From NCBI GenBank assembly GCA_900544585.1, contig UQVX01000001.1:1-64000 (forward strand): a stretch of 64,000 bases of DNA, in the 5' to 3' direction. Within the stretch, counting starts at the first letter, position 1, and every line of letters starts with the position of its first letter. The notes beneath the pieces were generated by a model. It was not told where the DNA came from and did not search any database. It saw nothing but the letters and a program-made list of their open reading frames with translations. Below, piece after piece: positions 11,390 through 23,255 of the stretch. Source of the stretch: an uncultured Mycoplasmataceae bacterium. Lineage in GTDB: Bacteria > Bacillota_I > Bacilli_A > Mycoplasmatales > Mycoplasmoidaceae. The position numbers and the translations under genes are program-made.

Positions 11390-12226
11390 ATGCCATTTAC
11401 TAAACAAAAGAATCAAGATTTTTACATTAAAGACAAGAGAATCTTTTTAACTGATAGTTATAAAAATAAATTTGCTACCAAATTTAAAAAAATTACTGGC
11501 AGCAGATTTTATAATGTTTTAGGTTTAAATGAGATGTCATCAAGTTTTAAAACTTGATGCATAATGGTTAATATTTATCAAGAACCAATGGATGAAATGT
11601 TGGCCAATGCAGGAAATATTATTGAACCTAAGGTTAGAACATGAGTGGAACAACATACGAATCAAAAATATTTAGTTTATGATCCTAAACAATGTCAATA
11701 TGACGTTTTTTCAGACAACAAGATTTTTGGTGGTATTCCTGATGGAGAACCATTGCATAATGGTAAGATTGACTATTCTAATGCCCCAATGTTAGAAATT
11801 AAAACTAGTTCAATTGATAATTTTTTATACAAGAATATTGATCATGTTTTTGTTTTGCAAAAGGATGAAAATAATCATCCAATTGTAAAGTCAATTGGCA
11901 CTAAAAGACAAAAGTGGTTCAATGCAGACAATGAAGTAGTTATTCCCCCTGAATATTTATTCCAATTAGGTTTGTATTGTTATTTAAGAAATGTTACTAA
12001 AGGGTTATTTGCCATTTGTTTTCTGACAAAAGATGACTACATTAATCCGTCAGCATGTGATGTTAGTCAACGCGAAATTCAACTAGTAAATTTTGATGTT
12101 GATTTAATGGAATTTAAGCAATGAATCATTAAGGCTGAAGAATGGTATCATCAACATATTATCTCAGGGATTAGCCCGATTATGAATGAGGCTGATCAAC
12201 AACTTGTTAATGACTTATTAAATTAA
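11390..12226 (+). CDS. Putative PD-(D/E)XK nuclease, YqaJ/MAGa7180-like
   Basis: 278 residues after joining TGA-Trp codons; the ATG at 11390 gives MPFTKQKNQDFYIKD. The core has the two nuclease motifs in order: GGIPDGEP with the metal-binding Asp, then MLEIKT (E-x-K) about 25 residues later, matching YqaJ/lambda-exonuclease-type PD-(D/E)XK folds. A downstream FQLGLYCYLRN helix with a conserved Gln is also typical of that group. Related proteins in other mycoplasmas carry the label MAGa7180-family putative nuclease; I assign this from memory of motif style. It begins a tightly packed plus-strand run (thiI starts 3 bases later), which suggests a DNA processing or repair role. Confidence 0.7.
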
Positions 12227-12228
12227 AA

Positions 12229-13422
12229 ATGCAAAAAATTATTTATATAAAATATTCTGAATTAACCTTAAAAGGTAAAAATCGCCTTGATTTTATTAAA
12301 CAATTATATAAAAACTTGAAGGTTGCATTTCAAGATTTTTCATTGCAAATTGAATATCACTATGATTATATGATAATCACCAATTTTAATCATGATGATA
12401 TTGATGAAATAAAATATTTGTTAAAGAACATTCCTGGCATTAATTCATTTGCAGAAGCATCAATTTTAGAAAAAAATTTAAAAAATTTAGAAGATTTTTG
12501 TTTTGACATAGCAAATAACAGTCAAGCAAAAACATTTAGAATTACTTGTCATCGTCAAGACAAGAGTTTTGTATCATCACCAGACATTATCAACTTGATT
12601 GCTACACGAATTTTACACAACACCAACTTGACTGTGGATTTAAAAAAGTTTGAACTTAATTTACAAATTGAAATTAAGAAAGACAAAATTGTAGTTTCAA
12701 CTAATTTTGAAAAAGGTAGTAACGGTTTACCAGTTGGTTCAAGTGGCAAATGTTTAGTTTTATTGTCAGGTGGAATTGATTCTCCGGTGGCAGCAAGATT
12801 ATTAATGCAACGGGGATTAAAAGTGGATTTTATTACTTTTATTACTCCACCACACACTAGTGAAAAAGCATTACAAAAAGTTAGAGATTTAGCTAAGGTT
12901 ATTACACTAGATAATAAGCTGTGTGAATCCAAACTTTTTGTTTGTAATTTTAGTCCAATTCAGCATGAACTAACCCACATTAAAAAGGAAAGTTACCGGA
13001 TAACTTTAATGCGGCGTAAATTTTTGTTCATTGCCAAGCAAATTGCATTAAAACACCATATTAATACAATAGGAACAGGGGAGAGTCTTGGTCAAGTGGC
13101 TTCTCAAACAATTGAAAGCATGAGCACAATTGCTGAAGTTTTAGATAATTTCTTAATTCTAAGACCATTAATTACTTTTGATAAACAAGAAATTATTAAT
13201 CTTGCTAACAAATTTAATACATATTTATTGTCTATTTTACCTTATGATGATTCATGTGCTTTATTTGCTCCTAAAAACCCAGTTACCAAACCTAGTTTAA
13301 CTATTGCTAAAGAATTGGAAGAACATTGTGATTTATTAGATGAAATAACTACAAAAGTCATTTCTAACCACATTGATGAAGAGAGATTGTTAGATGGAAA
13401 ATATCAAAAAATTTGCAGATAA
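12229..13422 (+). CDS. thiI: tRNA 4-thiouridine synthase ThiI
   Basis: 397 residues, the rhodanese-less length. It adenylates U8 of tRNA for sulfur insertion (s4U). Features are the N-terminal IIYIKYSELTLKGKNR, a THUMP region, the PP-loop LVLLSGGIDSPVAARLLMQRG (~172-192), the Gly-rich TGESLGQVASQT, and YDDSCALFAP with the conserved Cys. The absence of a C-terminal rhodanese domain means sulfur must come directly from a NifS-type partner, as in Bacillus. Thiamine synthesis is unlikely here. The 3' end overlaps the DHH phosphoesterase by 29 bases. Confidence 0.95.
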   Translation: MQKIIYIKYSELTLKGKNRLDFIKQLYKNLKVAFQDFSLQIEYHYDYMIITNFNHDDIDEIKYLLKNIPGINSFAEASILEKNLKNLEDFCFDIANNSQAKTFRITCHRQDKSFVSSPDIINLIATRILHNTNLTVDLKKFELNLQIEIKKDKIVVSTNFEKGSNGLPVGSSGKCLVLLSGGIDSPVAARLLMQRGLKVDFITFITPPHTSEKALQKVRDLAKVITLDNKLCESKLFVCNFSPIQHELTHIKKESYRITLMRRKFLFIAKQIALKHHINTIGTGESLGQVASQTIESMSTIAEVLDNFLILRPLITFDKQEIINLANKFNTYLLSILPYDDSCALFAPKNPVTKPSLTIAKELEEHCDLLDEITTKVISNHIDEERLLDGKYQKICR

Positions 13423-14368
13423 ATTAATTAAGGCTATTGAACAATACAAAAAAATTGTTTTGTATGTGCATGTTGTGCCAGATTGTGATGCAATTGGTAG
13501 CGCATTAGCATTTAAAAGTTTTATTGATTTAAATTTTAAAAATAAACAAGTAAGAATTGCTGGCCTAAATAAATTGAATTTCCAATATTTGCCACATTTT
13601 TTTCACCAAAACTATGAAAGTGTGACCGAAGAATTTGCAAATAATTCATTAGGTGTCGTGTTTGACACTGCTAATTATGATCGAATTTATGACAAACAAT
13701 TTTTTAATCATTCTTTATCATTTCGTTTTGACCATCATTTATTCATTAAACCAATCTGCATAGATGAATTAATTGATTCATCAGCATCATCAACTTGTGA
13801 ATTGGTTGGAATGTTCATTCAGTATACAAATTTAAAGATTAATTCTTTGGTGGCTAATTCGTTATACTTTGGTCTGTTAACAGACACAATTAGATTTTTA
13901 ACAACTAATACCAATAGTAACACATACAAAACTATGACATGACTACAAGAATCTGGGTGTCTAGATAAAAAAATGGTGCATGATCAACTTTATCTACGAA
14001 CATTAAGCGATTTTAAATTAGATAAAAAGCTTACTAAATACATAAAGTACAAAAGCCATTATGCTCTCATGATTTTAAATAAGCATCAAACTAAGAAATT
14101 TGGCAGCAACAACATTAAAAGTCGGTTATTTTTAATGGCTAATTTACAAGAAATTTTTATTTTTGGCATTATTTATTATGATGATGTAACCAATGTTTAT
14201 AAATGTTCATTACGGAGTCGTGATTACAATGTTAATGCTATTGCTAAAAAATTTTCAGGCGGCGGGCATGTTTTAGCTAGTGGTTTAAAACTAAATTCTA
14301 AAAAAGACATTAAATTACTAGAATATGAAATTCAAAAAGCGATTGAATTAAAAGATAAGTATGCATAG
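13394..14368 (+). CDS. DHH/DHHA1 phosphoesterase (NrnA/MgpA-like)
   Basis: 324 residues with one TGA-Trp at 13940. DHH motifs in order: VVPDCDAIGSALAFK (motif I, ~28-42), VFDTANYDR (motif II), RFDHH (the DHH signature, ~113-117), and the C-terminal DHHA1 FSGGGHVLASG. Relatives are MgpA and NrnA, bifunctional nanoRNases that also dephosphorylate pAp or hydrolyse cyclic dinucleotides. It overlaps thiI (29 bases) and dnaE (8 bases) and so belongs to one transcript. Which substrate dominates cannot be told from sequence. Confidence 0.9.
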
Positions 14369-17315
14369 ATTAGTTAATTTAATTGTTCATTCTCATTATT
14401 CATTTCTACAATCAACATTAAGTTTAGAAAAGATTGTAAGTTTTGCTGTTAATAACAAGTGTTCATATGCTAGTTTAGTTGATATTAATGTCATGTATGG
14501 GGCAATTGAATTTTATGAGCTTTGCTTAAAAAATAACCTCAAACCCATCATTGGTTTACAAGTTAAATACAAAGATAGTGAATTTGTTTTAATTGCAAAG
14601 AATTATCTAGGTTATCAATGTTTGTTAAAAATTTCTTCCATTATTATGACTAATAATGAAAAAGATTGAAGCTCATTAGTTGATGAAAATTTATTTATTA
14701 TTCGTTTAAATGGAACATACGAATTAATAAATCATCTTTATACATTAGATAATTCAAATAATTCAGTTGCTGCCAAACCAGTTTATTATTTTGACCAAGA
14801 AGATACAAAATTATTTAAAGTTTTACAAGCAATCAAAAATGAACAAATTCTAAGTTATGAAAACTTAAATAATTTAGATAGTGATCATCAACTTTTATCA
14901 CCTGAACAAATAAAAAATAGCTACACTATTGAACAAATTACCAATTTACAAACGATTGTTGAGCATGTTGATCTTGTGATTCCAAAAAATTTGAGCAATA
15001 ACATGTTACGCTTTCCAAATCCTGATAACATTGATTCAAAGCAATATCTAGATAATTTGGTTCATACTAAATTACTTAATTATTTACAAAAGAATCCCCA
15101 TCTGAATAAAGATGTTTATTTGGAACGGATCAACTTTGAATTACAGATTATTCATGACAAAGGGTTTGATGATTATTTTTTAGTTGTCCAAGATTTCATT
15201 AATTATGCTAAATCTAATCACATCATGGTTGGACCTGGTCGAGGATCGGCCGCTGGGTCATTAGTGTCATTTTGTTTAAATATTACTGAATTAGACCCAG
15301 TTAAATATAATCTCTTGTTTGAGCGTTTCTTAAATATCGAGAGAATATCAATGCCTGATATCGATACTGATGTCATGGATACAAAACGGGATATGTTAAT
15401 TGATTATCTGTTTACTAAATATGGTTACAATCATGTCTGTCACATCATTACTTTTGCCAGAATGAAAGCAAAGCAAGCAATCCGTGATGTTGGACGAATT
15501 TTTAATGTAAATCTAAATATTATTAACAAAATTTGTAAAAACATTAAGTCTGATTTTGAACATGACTTAATTAATGCAATTAATCATCCTGAAAACTACC
15601 CAAAATACACTAAATCATTAGACATATTAAAGGAAGAATTTGTTCACAATAAAGAACTTTTTTATTTTAGCCAAAAATTAATTGGTCTACCAAGACAATC
15701 AGGTACTCATGCAGCAGGCATAATTTTGTCTAATGACAAATTAACTAATCATGTTGCTGTCCAAAGTTGTTTAGACAAAAAAATCATGTGTCAAACAAGT
15801 ATGGAATATCTTGAAGATTTGGGATTGATTAAAATTGATATTTTAGGTTTAAGAAATTTAACAATTATTGACAGCATTTTAAAATTAGTTAAGTACACAA
15901 GAAATATTGATTTAGATTTGCAAACAACTAATCTAGAAGACAAAAAAGTTTTTAAATTATTTCAAGATGCTCAAACAAATGGCATTTTTCAATTTGAATC
16001 TGATGGAATGAAGAAAATTCTCAAAAGTATTAAACCAGATTCATTAGAAGAACTAGCACTAGTTTCAGCAATTTATCGTCCTGGGGCTAGTGATGGGATA
16101 AAACTATATTTACACAATAAAACTCATGTTAATGAATTAAAGTTCGTTAATGATGAAGTAGCCAAAATTCTTAAACCAACATATGGTGTTATTGTTTACC
16201 AAGAACAAATTATTAAACTGGTCCAAATCATTGCTAATTTTGACAAGTTTAAAGCCGATAGTTTTAGAAAAGCCATTAGTAAGAAAAAAGAGGATTTAGT
16301 ATTAAGTGTTAAAGATGAATTTATTACTAATGCAGTAAAAAATCATTATTCTCAGCAACAAGCTGAAAACGAATTTAATACAATGCTTAAATTTGCAAGT
16401 TATGGATTTAATTATTCACATGCTTTAAGTTATGCTTTAGTTAGTTATTGATTAGGATATTTAAAAACATATTATCCCATCGAAAGTATTAGTGTGTTTT
16501 TAACCTATGGGGATGTTGATCCTGATAAAATGATGTCATATATTTCTGAAGCTAAACAATTGGGCATTGAAATTAGTGGTCCCAATATTAATTTATCCAA
16601 TACAAGCTTTGTTTTGCAACGCAATAAAATCATCTTTTCATTAACTAGCATTCCTAATTTAGGTGTTGAAACAGCTAAAAAGATTATTGATTTAAGAAAT
16701 AAACAACCCCAAAATAGATTTATAGATGCCAATAAAACGATTGCTAAGTTAAGCAACTTAGGAGTTAGCAGGACAGTTTTAGAATATCTAATTAAAGTAG
16801 GCTCATTCGATGGATTAAATAAAAACCGTGATTACTTATTAGCTAATTTAGATTTGCTAAGTGATAAAAAAATTAATATTTTAAATATTAATGATAGTTT
16901 TGTTTTTGAATTACCACTAAAAGAAGATATTGCCTACCAACCAAATAGTTATTCTGAATATGAAAAAGAAGTTCTAGGAATAAACTTTAGCTTATCAGTA
17001 CTAGATCAACTTTTTATCAAGTATCAACATCAGTACCAATTACAACATTGTGCAACTAATACCTTATTTGAATTTAATGTCCTAATTCAGATTGTTCAAA
17101 TTACTAGTAAAATTTCCAAAAATAATAAGCCATATTGGGTAGTGGACTTTATAGAAAATAATTTGTCTTACTCAGCTACTATCTTTGATAATTTAGAACA
17201 TTTAGTTAGCGAATTAACAATTGGTTCATGGTGGATTATCAAACTAAAATCACCTGAAAAAAGCAAACATTACAATGTTATAAAATTAATTAAAAAGGTT
17301 AACATAAATGAATAA
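14361..17315 (+). CDS. dnaE: DNA polymerase III subunit alpha, DnaE type
   Basis: 984 residues once TGA-Trp codons at 14667 and 16449 are read through. The N-terminal PHP domain begins RLVNLIVHSHYSFLQST, though several metal ligands of active PHP proteins look incomplete. The polymerase core has GPGRGSAAGSLVSFCL (~290) and the catalytic MPDIDTD (D333, D335), followed by RQSGTHAAGI and the FQFESDGM finger region. Tandem HhH and a short OB-like tail follow. Mycoplasmas usually pair this DnaE with PolC. It overlaps both neighbours by 8 bases, within a replication/repair operon. Confidence 0.95.
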
Positions 17316-18228
17316 AAAACTTTCAGCCGTTGTAATTGATGGCAATTCATTGATGTACAGAATGTTTTATGCAACTGCTAATTTAGCTGAGTATGCAATT
17401 GAACATCATATGGTACCTGTCAATGCTGTTAAATTGATGATAGAAACAGGTTTTAAATTAAAACAAAGTCACTATGATTATTGTTTAGTAGCATTTGACC
17501 ATGATAAAAAGACTTTACGTCATGATTTATATGCAGATTATAAGTCTGGTCGGAAAAAAATGCCAGAAGCATTAGTGACACAAATTCCATTAATCAAAGA
17601 AGCATTAAATTTATTGGGATTTAATATTATGAGTAAAGAAGGGATTGAAGCTGATGATTTAATTGGCTCATTTACACAACTCATGAATCATGAGAATGTT
17701 CATGTTGATATTTATACATCAGATAAAGATATGTTGCAATTAGTGAATGATTTTACTTATGTTCATTTAATTAAAACTGGTTTATCCAACATCATTATTC
17801 ACACTGTTGATAATTTTAGTAATTTAACTAAAGGATTACAACCTCAACAAATCCCTGACTATAAAGCAATTGTGGGTGATAAGTCGGACAATCTTGTGGG
17901 CATAAAAGGCATTGGTGATAAAACTGGTTTAGATTTGCTTAAAAAATATCAAACTTTTGACCAAATCTATTTACATCTTGATGAACTATCACCAGCCATT
18001 AAAGATAAATTTTTATCTAGTAAAGAGGTTGCAGAACTTTGCAAACATTTAGCAACTATTGATAACAAAATTTTTAATCAAGATTATGTTGTAAATGATT
18101 TTTTAAATCACCCAATTCAATTCCAACCATTAAAAGCGTTCTTAAAAAAATACCAAATTAATGGTTTAGATAAATATTTTAATCAAGTTAATTTTTCAGA
18201 ACAAATTAGTTTACTAGAGGAGGATTAA
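17308..18228 (+). CDS. 5'-3' exonuclease (PolA N-terminal-like, flap nuclease)
   Basis: 306 residues, the stand-alone size. It removes flaps and RNA primers in place of the nuclease domain of DNA polymerase I. Visible motifs are AVVIDGNSLMYRMFYA, the helical arch YKSGRKKMPEAL, GIEADDLIGSF and DIYTSDKDMLQLV (acidic metal ligands), IPDYKAIVGDKSDNLVGIKGIGDKTG, and an H3TH motif. No polymerase domain follows, as is usual in mycoplasmas. It starts inside the dnaE stop and precedes fpg by 4 bases, consistent with a replication/repair operon. Confidence 0.95.
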   Translation: MNKKLSAVVIDGNSLMYRMFYATANLAEYAIEHHMVPVNAVKLMIETGFKLKQSHYDYCLVAFDHDKKTLRHDLYADYKSGRKKMPEALVTQIPLIKEALNLLGFNIMSKEGIEADDLIGSFTQLMNHENVHVDIYTSDKDMLQLVNDFTYVHLIKTGLSNIIIHTVDNFSNLTKGLQPQQIPDYKAIVGDKSDNLVGIKGIGDKTGLDLLKKYQTFDQIYLHLDELSPAIKDKFLSSKEVAELCKHLATIDNKIFNQDYVVNDFLNHPIQFQPLKAFLKKYQINGLDKYFNQVNFSEQISLLEED

Positions 18229-18232
18229 AATT

Positions 18233-19057
18233 ATGCCTGAACTACCAGAAGTAGAAACAGTTGTTCGTTATCTAAGAACTAAGATTATTAATCAAACCAT
18301 CAAACAAATTAACTTGTTGTATTTTAAAGTTTTACAAAATACCGATCCAGTTAATTTTAATGATTTTTTGTTAAATGAAACATTCATTGACATCACAAGA
18401 AAAGGGAAGTATTTAATTTTTCATTTAACAAACCACAAAGCACTAGTGATTCATTTAAGAATGGAAGGTAAATTGTTTGTGCAACCATTAAATAGTGCAC
18501 CAAATTTTAGTCAATTAATTTGTGAATTCATTCTTAATGAGGAAGTATTGAGATTTTATGACACAAGAAAATTTGGTACATTTGAAGTTTGTTATGAACA
18601 AGATTTAATTAATTTAAAATCATTACAAAAATTAGCAATGGATGCTAATAGTGGTGAATTCACTTCTGATTATTTATTTGATATCACTAGAAAGTCAAGA
18701 ATTGCAATTAAAACTTTTTTATTGGATCAGTCGAATGTTGCTGGCATTGGTAATATCTATGTTAATGAAATTTTATTTATGTCTGGTATTTTGCCCACTA
18801 AACCAACATGAGAAATTAACTATGAGCAATGCAAAAATATTGTTAATTATAGTAAAGAAATTTTGAATGCTTCTATTGCAAAGAATGGTACAACCATTCA
18901 CACATATAAGTTTAATGAATACCAAAGTGGTGGTTTTCAAAGTGAACTCAAAGTTCATGGTAGACACAACAAATCATGTGTAAGATGTGGTCATTGCATT
19001 AAGTTTGGTAAAGTCAATGGTCGTGGAACGTATTTTTGCCAAAATTGTCAAAAATAA
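18233..19057 (+). CDS. mutM: Formamidopyrimidine-DNA glycosylase
   Basis: 274 residues with one TGA-Trp at 18809. It excises 8-oxoguanine and FaPy lesions and cleaves the abasic site. The protein starts MPELPEVETVVR with catalytic P2 and E3. K57 sits in DITRKGKYLIF, the H2TH block contains NVAGIGNIYVNEILF, and the C-terminal zinc finger has C249, C252, C269 and C272. The start is fixed by the N-terminal proline and by one of the strongest ribosome sites in the window (GAGGAGG, 18217-18223). Confidence 0.97.
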
Positions 19058-19099
19058 GCAAAATTTAGCAAAAAAAGTTATGCAATATGTAATTTTATA

Positions 19100-19108
19100 T
19101 GTGGATAA
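19100..19108 (-). promoter_or_regulatory. DnaA box (exact 9-mer)
   Basis: TGTGGATAA, the exact complement of the consensus TTATCCACA, lies in the 220-base gap between fpg and the primosome genes. A second copy lies 66 bases downstream in the same orientation. Confidence 0.5.
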
Positions 19109-19118
19109 CTTTTGTATA

Positions 19119-19150
19119 AAACCCCAATTTTATGGGGATTTTTTTCTTTT
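19119..19150 (+). terminator. Terminator of the nuclease-to-fpg operon
   Basis: AACCCC and GGGG arms (CCCC-AATTTTAT-GGGG) are followed by a long T-rich run (ATTTTTTTCTTTTTC). The position, 60 bases after the fpg stop, is ideal for ending the 11390-19057 transcript. It lies between the two DnaA boxes. Confidence 0.8.
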
Positions 19151-19165
19151 TCTTTATTCTAATAA

Positions 19166-19174
19166 TGTGGATAA
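19166..19174 (-). promoter_or_regulatory. DnaA box (exact 9-mer)
   Basis: Second exact TGTGGATAA, 104 bases before the start of the DnaB-like primosome gene. Position and repetition suggest DnaA control of the primosome operon. Confidence 0.5.
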
Positions 19175-19277
19175 GTTCACAAATTAAATCTTTTTAGTTT
19201 TTTTATAGTTTTTTTCCACTTTTTTTACATATATTAAATATCGTCACTAAATTAATTAATGGCAAAAAGGTGGTTTT

Positions 19278-20444
19278 ATGACAAAAGATTTTTTGTTAAA
19301 AACTGAAAAATTTAATCTCTATATTGATTTTTTTGATCACCTGAATGTTACAGCATTGTATGAGCTTTATTTACCAATCGTTGAACCCCAGGCTATTATG
19401 CTGTATGAATACTTATACAATTTAAAAAAGATTACTAACCATGCTCATATCACTAGAAATAATATTTATCAATTAACTCAAGTTCTAAACTTAACTCTAG
19501 ATAACCTAACACAATATTGCTGCAGTTTAGAAGCTGTCGGATTATTAAAAACTTATATAAATCGCGAACAACCTGACTACTTAACTTTTGTTTTAGTTCA
19601 ACCCCTAGATTATGAACAATTTATGTGTTGCACTAAATTGGTTGAAACTTTGAAACAAAAATTAAGTGCAAAACAATTTCATGAACTACGTTACATTTTT
19701 AATCAACAACTTGTTGATAGTAATTGAATAAATATCAGCGAGTCAATTGATTATTTTGCAAACCAATCACTAGATGAGTCAATCCAGCCAACTATTGACT
19801 TTAACGTTTTAACCCAAGATATTTTAGTCAAATATAACAAAAAAGTAATTTTTGATAATGTTAGCAAAAATGAGATTATCAAAGTTTATACTAATAACAA
19901 AATGACATTACAAGAACTTGTTGTTATGATTAACAATGCTCTTGTATGCACAACTGACAATTTTTGTGTTGTCAATAGCACCAAATTTAGTCTAGATTCT
20001 ACTATTGATAATAAGGATTTGGTGCCTCACAAAATTAATCGCAGTTACAAAATTTTCAATCTTCATGAACAACTTGACAATTACCAATCAGTTATTAATG
20101 ATTATCAAACTATTAATCCTGAAAATTATATTTTGCAATTAACCCATCAAGATATTAGTTTAGAGATGAAAAAAACATTAAGTAATTTAAAGTATAAATT
20201 TAGTCTAAAAGATGAATGCATCAATGTTTTAATAGATTATTGTTTATTAAAGAATTTTGGTCGCTTAGAACCAAATTACATTTATAAAATTGCCAACACA
20301 ATTCACAGTGCTAATTTAACAACACTTTCTAGTGTGATTAAATATTTGCAATACATTCATAACAACGTTAAACCTAATGTTCCTAGTATTTTCCAAGATA
20401 ATTTAGATCATAATATTTCAAATCATGATGATATTTGAAGTTAG
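19278..20444 (+). CDS. DnaB/DnaD-like primosome (replication initiation) protein
   Basis: 388 residues after TGA-Trp joins; the real stop is TAG 20442-20444. It resembles Firmicutes DnaB, the helicase-loading and membrane-attachment protein, not the replicative helicase. The N-terminal ~110 residues contain LTALYELYLPIVEPQAIMLYE-type sequence (DDBH1-like). The C-terminal part KYKFSLKDECINVLIDYCL through IHSANLTTLSSVIKYL is DDBH2-like. It is followed 8 bases later by a DnaI-like ATPase, the classical dnaB-dnaI pairing. AAGGTGG precedes the ATG. DnaA boxes upstream hint at initiation-linked control. Confidence 0.85.
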
Positions 20445-20452
20445 GAATCATA

Positions 20453-21364
20453 ATGAAAACTAACATTGATAAACAATTAATAGATTGAATCAAAATACAT
20501 GTTGAATTTGTTAAAACATTAAATTTTAGTGATGAAGAAATTATCAATCATAGTTTGAAAATTCTAAGCATTTATGATGAATTACAAAAATGTCAAAATA
20601 CATTAGGTAAATGTATTAATGATGATGAATTGCATGAAGTATTTTATCGCACGAGTAAAAATAGATTAAGTACGACATTTGTATACTGCAATAAGCATCA
20701 GGATGGCATTATTACTAATTTATCTAATTATTGAATTAAAGATTTTAATCAACAATGAAATGATTTAATCTTCAGTAAAAACAACATTTTATCTACTAAT
20801 GAATTTGGTGATTGACGAGCAGACTTGCTTAAATTTTTAAAAAAGCAATTACAAACTACAAATATTTCTGGATTATATTTATATGGTTCATATGGCATTG
20901 GTAAATCCTATATTATGGCATTGTTTTGTAATGAACTCACTAAATTAAATAAAACAATTTGTTTTGTTAATTTGATTAATTTAACTAATGAATTTCGCAA
21001 GAATAGATCACCTTATGAACTAACCAATGAATTTTTAGAATTAGTGGAAAAAATGCAGAATTGTGATGTTTTAGTTTTAGATGAAATTGGCATAGAAAAA
21101 TTTAATTATTGGTTGCATATTGAAATATTATTAGCAATTCTATATGAACGGATTCAATATAATTTGCCAACTTTTTTTATTAGTAACTTAGATTTAAAAA
21201 AGTTAAAATTAAAATATCTAAGCACAATGAACAATTCTAGTTTTAAAAAGACTGAAAAAGAAAGTAATGAATTATTAGTTGATAAAATTATTCAAGTAAT
21301 ACATGATTGTGTTAACGGAAAAATAATAAATCTATCAGGAAAGAATTTACGAATCAAGGAATAA
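20453..21364 (+). CDS. dnaI: Primosomal helicase loader, DnaI/DnaC-like AAA+ ATPase
   Basis: 303 residues; four TGA-Trp codons lie in the N-terminal half. AGGAA precedes the ATG. The AAA+ domain starts near residue 140, with Walker A LYGSYGIGKSYIMAL, Walker B VLVLDEIGIE and a sensor-like FFISNLDLK. The N-terminal ~120 residues should bind the replicative helicase but show no recognisable zinc finger. Together with the upstream DnaB-like protein it would load helicase at origins or stalled forks. Confidence 0.88.
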
Positions 21365-21371
21365 GGTTTAT

Positions 21372-23033
21372 ATGGTTATTGATCAAGTAAAAGAAATAAT
21401 TCAAAATAGTTTAACTATTTTGAATTATCCACATATTGACTTTAGTTTAGACAAGCCAAAATTCTTAAATCAAGGTGATTTAAGTACTAATGTGGCTATG
21501 ATGTTAAAAAAAATACCATTAACAACTAATAAGAATCCAATTGAGATTGCCAATGAGATTGTTGATCATCTAGATAAAAGTTTATTTAGTAAAATCGAAA
21601 TTGTTAAACCAGGATTTATTAATTTTTTCATTGCCCCACAAACTATTAATTCGCTACTTCACAGAATTGAACAAGAAAAAAGTGATTTTCCACATTTTCC
21701 TAAACGAGATGAAATTATTTCTGTGGAATGAGTTTCAGCAAACCCAACAGGCTCATTACACATTGGGCATGCCAGAAATGCTGCCCTTGGTGAAGTAGTA
21801 GTCAAACTATATGAAAAGATTGGATACACAGTCATTAGAGACTACGTGGTTAACGATGCAGGTAACCAAATGAATTTATTAGCCTCATCTGTGCTTATTA
21901 GATATCTGCAACTTTTTAATAAAGATATTGATTTACCACAAGACAGTTACCATGGTGAAGAAATTAAAGCAGTAGCTACTGCTTTAAAAGATAAATATGG
22001 CGAACAATTTATCAATGTTACCCCAAATGAAAATTTCTATATTAGCGATGACAATGTGAGACAAATAATTAGGGTTTTTGCTCGTGATTTTTTATTAGAC
22101 CAAATCAAAACTGACTTAAGTAAACTAGGAGTTAAATTAGATTGTTATTATAGTGAACAATCTACTCATGATGCCAATAAATTCCCTGAAGTTCTCGCTC
22201 GTCTGGGCGACTATGTTTATAAAAAAGACGGAGCCACTTGATTAAAAACCACTGCCTTTGGCGATGACAAAGATAGAGTGTTAATTAAATCTGATGGGGC
22301 TGTAACATATTTTTTTCCTGATATTTATTATCATGATTGAAAACTTCAACGTGATAAAAAAATTAGCAAATTAGTGCATGTATGAGGTTCTGACCATTAT
22401 AGTTATTTAACAAGAGTGAGAGCTGCATTAAAGTGTTTAGGTTATGATGCAGACAATATTTTTCAAGTCATTTTTATGCAGATGGTTAAATTAGTTAAAG
22501 ATGGTCAAGAATATAAAATGTCCAAACGAACTGGTCAATCATTAACGTTAGTTGATTTGGTTGATGCAATTGGTAAAGATGCTGCTAACTGATTTTTAAT
22601 CTCAGCTAGTGCATCTAGTCATCTAGAAATTGATATTGATATTGCATTAAAAAATGATAGCAACAATCCATTATATTATGTACAATATGCTTCGGCTCGT
22701 GCTTATCAATTGTTAAGCAAAGGGAATTATCATTTTGACCCACAAGTTCAATACTTAAATTTAAATTTAGACATTGAAAAGGAATTGATTAACCAATTAC
22801 TTTGGTACAAACAAACAATTTTATTTGCAATTAACAACTATGAACCCCAAAAACTAGTCAATTATATTTACGGTCTTGCTAAAATTTTTCATAGTTATTA
22901 TGAACAAGCTAAAATCATTGATGAAAACAATCCTAACCTGACTCAACAAAGATTAGGTCTAGTGGATTGCTTTAGAATTGTTTTAACTAACGCTTTACAT
23001 TTAATTAATATTGCAGCAAAAGCTGAAATGTAG
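21372..23033 (+). CDS. argS: Arginyl-tRNA synthetase
   Basis: 553 residues, class I, assembled through several TGA-Trp codons including one just before the HIGH region. The N-terminal Add-1 domain contains DLSTNVAMMLKK. TGSLHIGHARNA contains HIGH (130-133), and KMSKRTGQS is at 382-390. The C-terminal DALR anticodon-binding domain has VNYIYGLAKIFHSYYE. The start ATG follows the dnaI stop by 7 bases with AAGG as a ribosome site, so argS is probably transcribed with the primosome genes. Confidence 0.97.
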
Positions 23034-23187
23034 TTATTTATATTAAATAAATATTAAATTAATGTGCTACAAATTTAATTAAAATTAAAGAATTTATAAT
23101 ATATTTAATTAGAATATCTAATTTTTGTTTTATGTTTCTTTAATGAAGAAATATAAATAATATTAAAAAACACAATTTAATAACAAA

Positions 23188-23255
23188 CAAACTAAAAAAT
23201 CAACTAAAAAGCTTAAAAAACAGGTTTTTTAGTGATTTTTTGGATTTTTTGTTTG
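23188..23255 (+). terminator. Long AT hairpin downstream of argS
   Basis: A CAAACTAAAAAATC-ACTAAAAA arm (23188-23210) pairs with TTTTTTAGTGATTTTTT...GTTTG (23225-23255), giving a long stem with one bulge. It is probably the argS terminator. Its last bases abut the A17 tract that leads to the lipoprotein gene. Confidence 0.5.

Noticed and set aside
14667..14975. Apparent break in dnaE (also similar breaks in argS, alaS, uvrC, permease)
   Set aside because: Each break is a TGA codon with the frame continuing and family-like sequence on both sides; read as Trp there is no pseudogene.
19058..19277. Possible chromosomal origin oriC
   Set aside because: Only two DnaA boxes, no adjacent dnaA or dnaN, and a terminator and promoter account for most of the gap. 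Kept only as DnaA sites.
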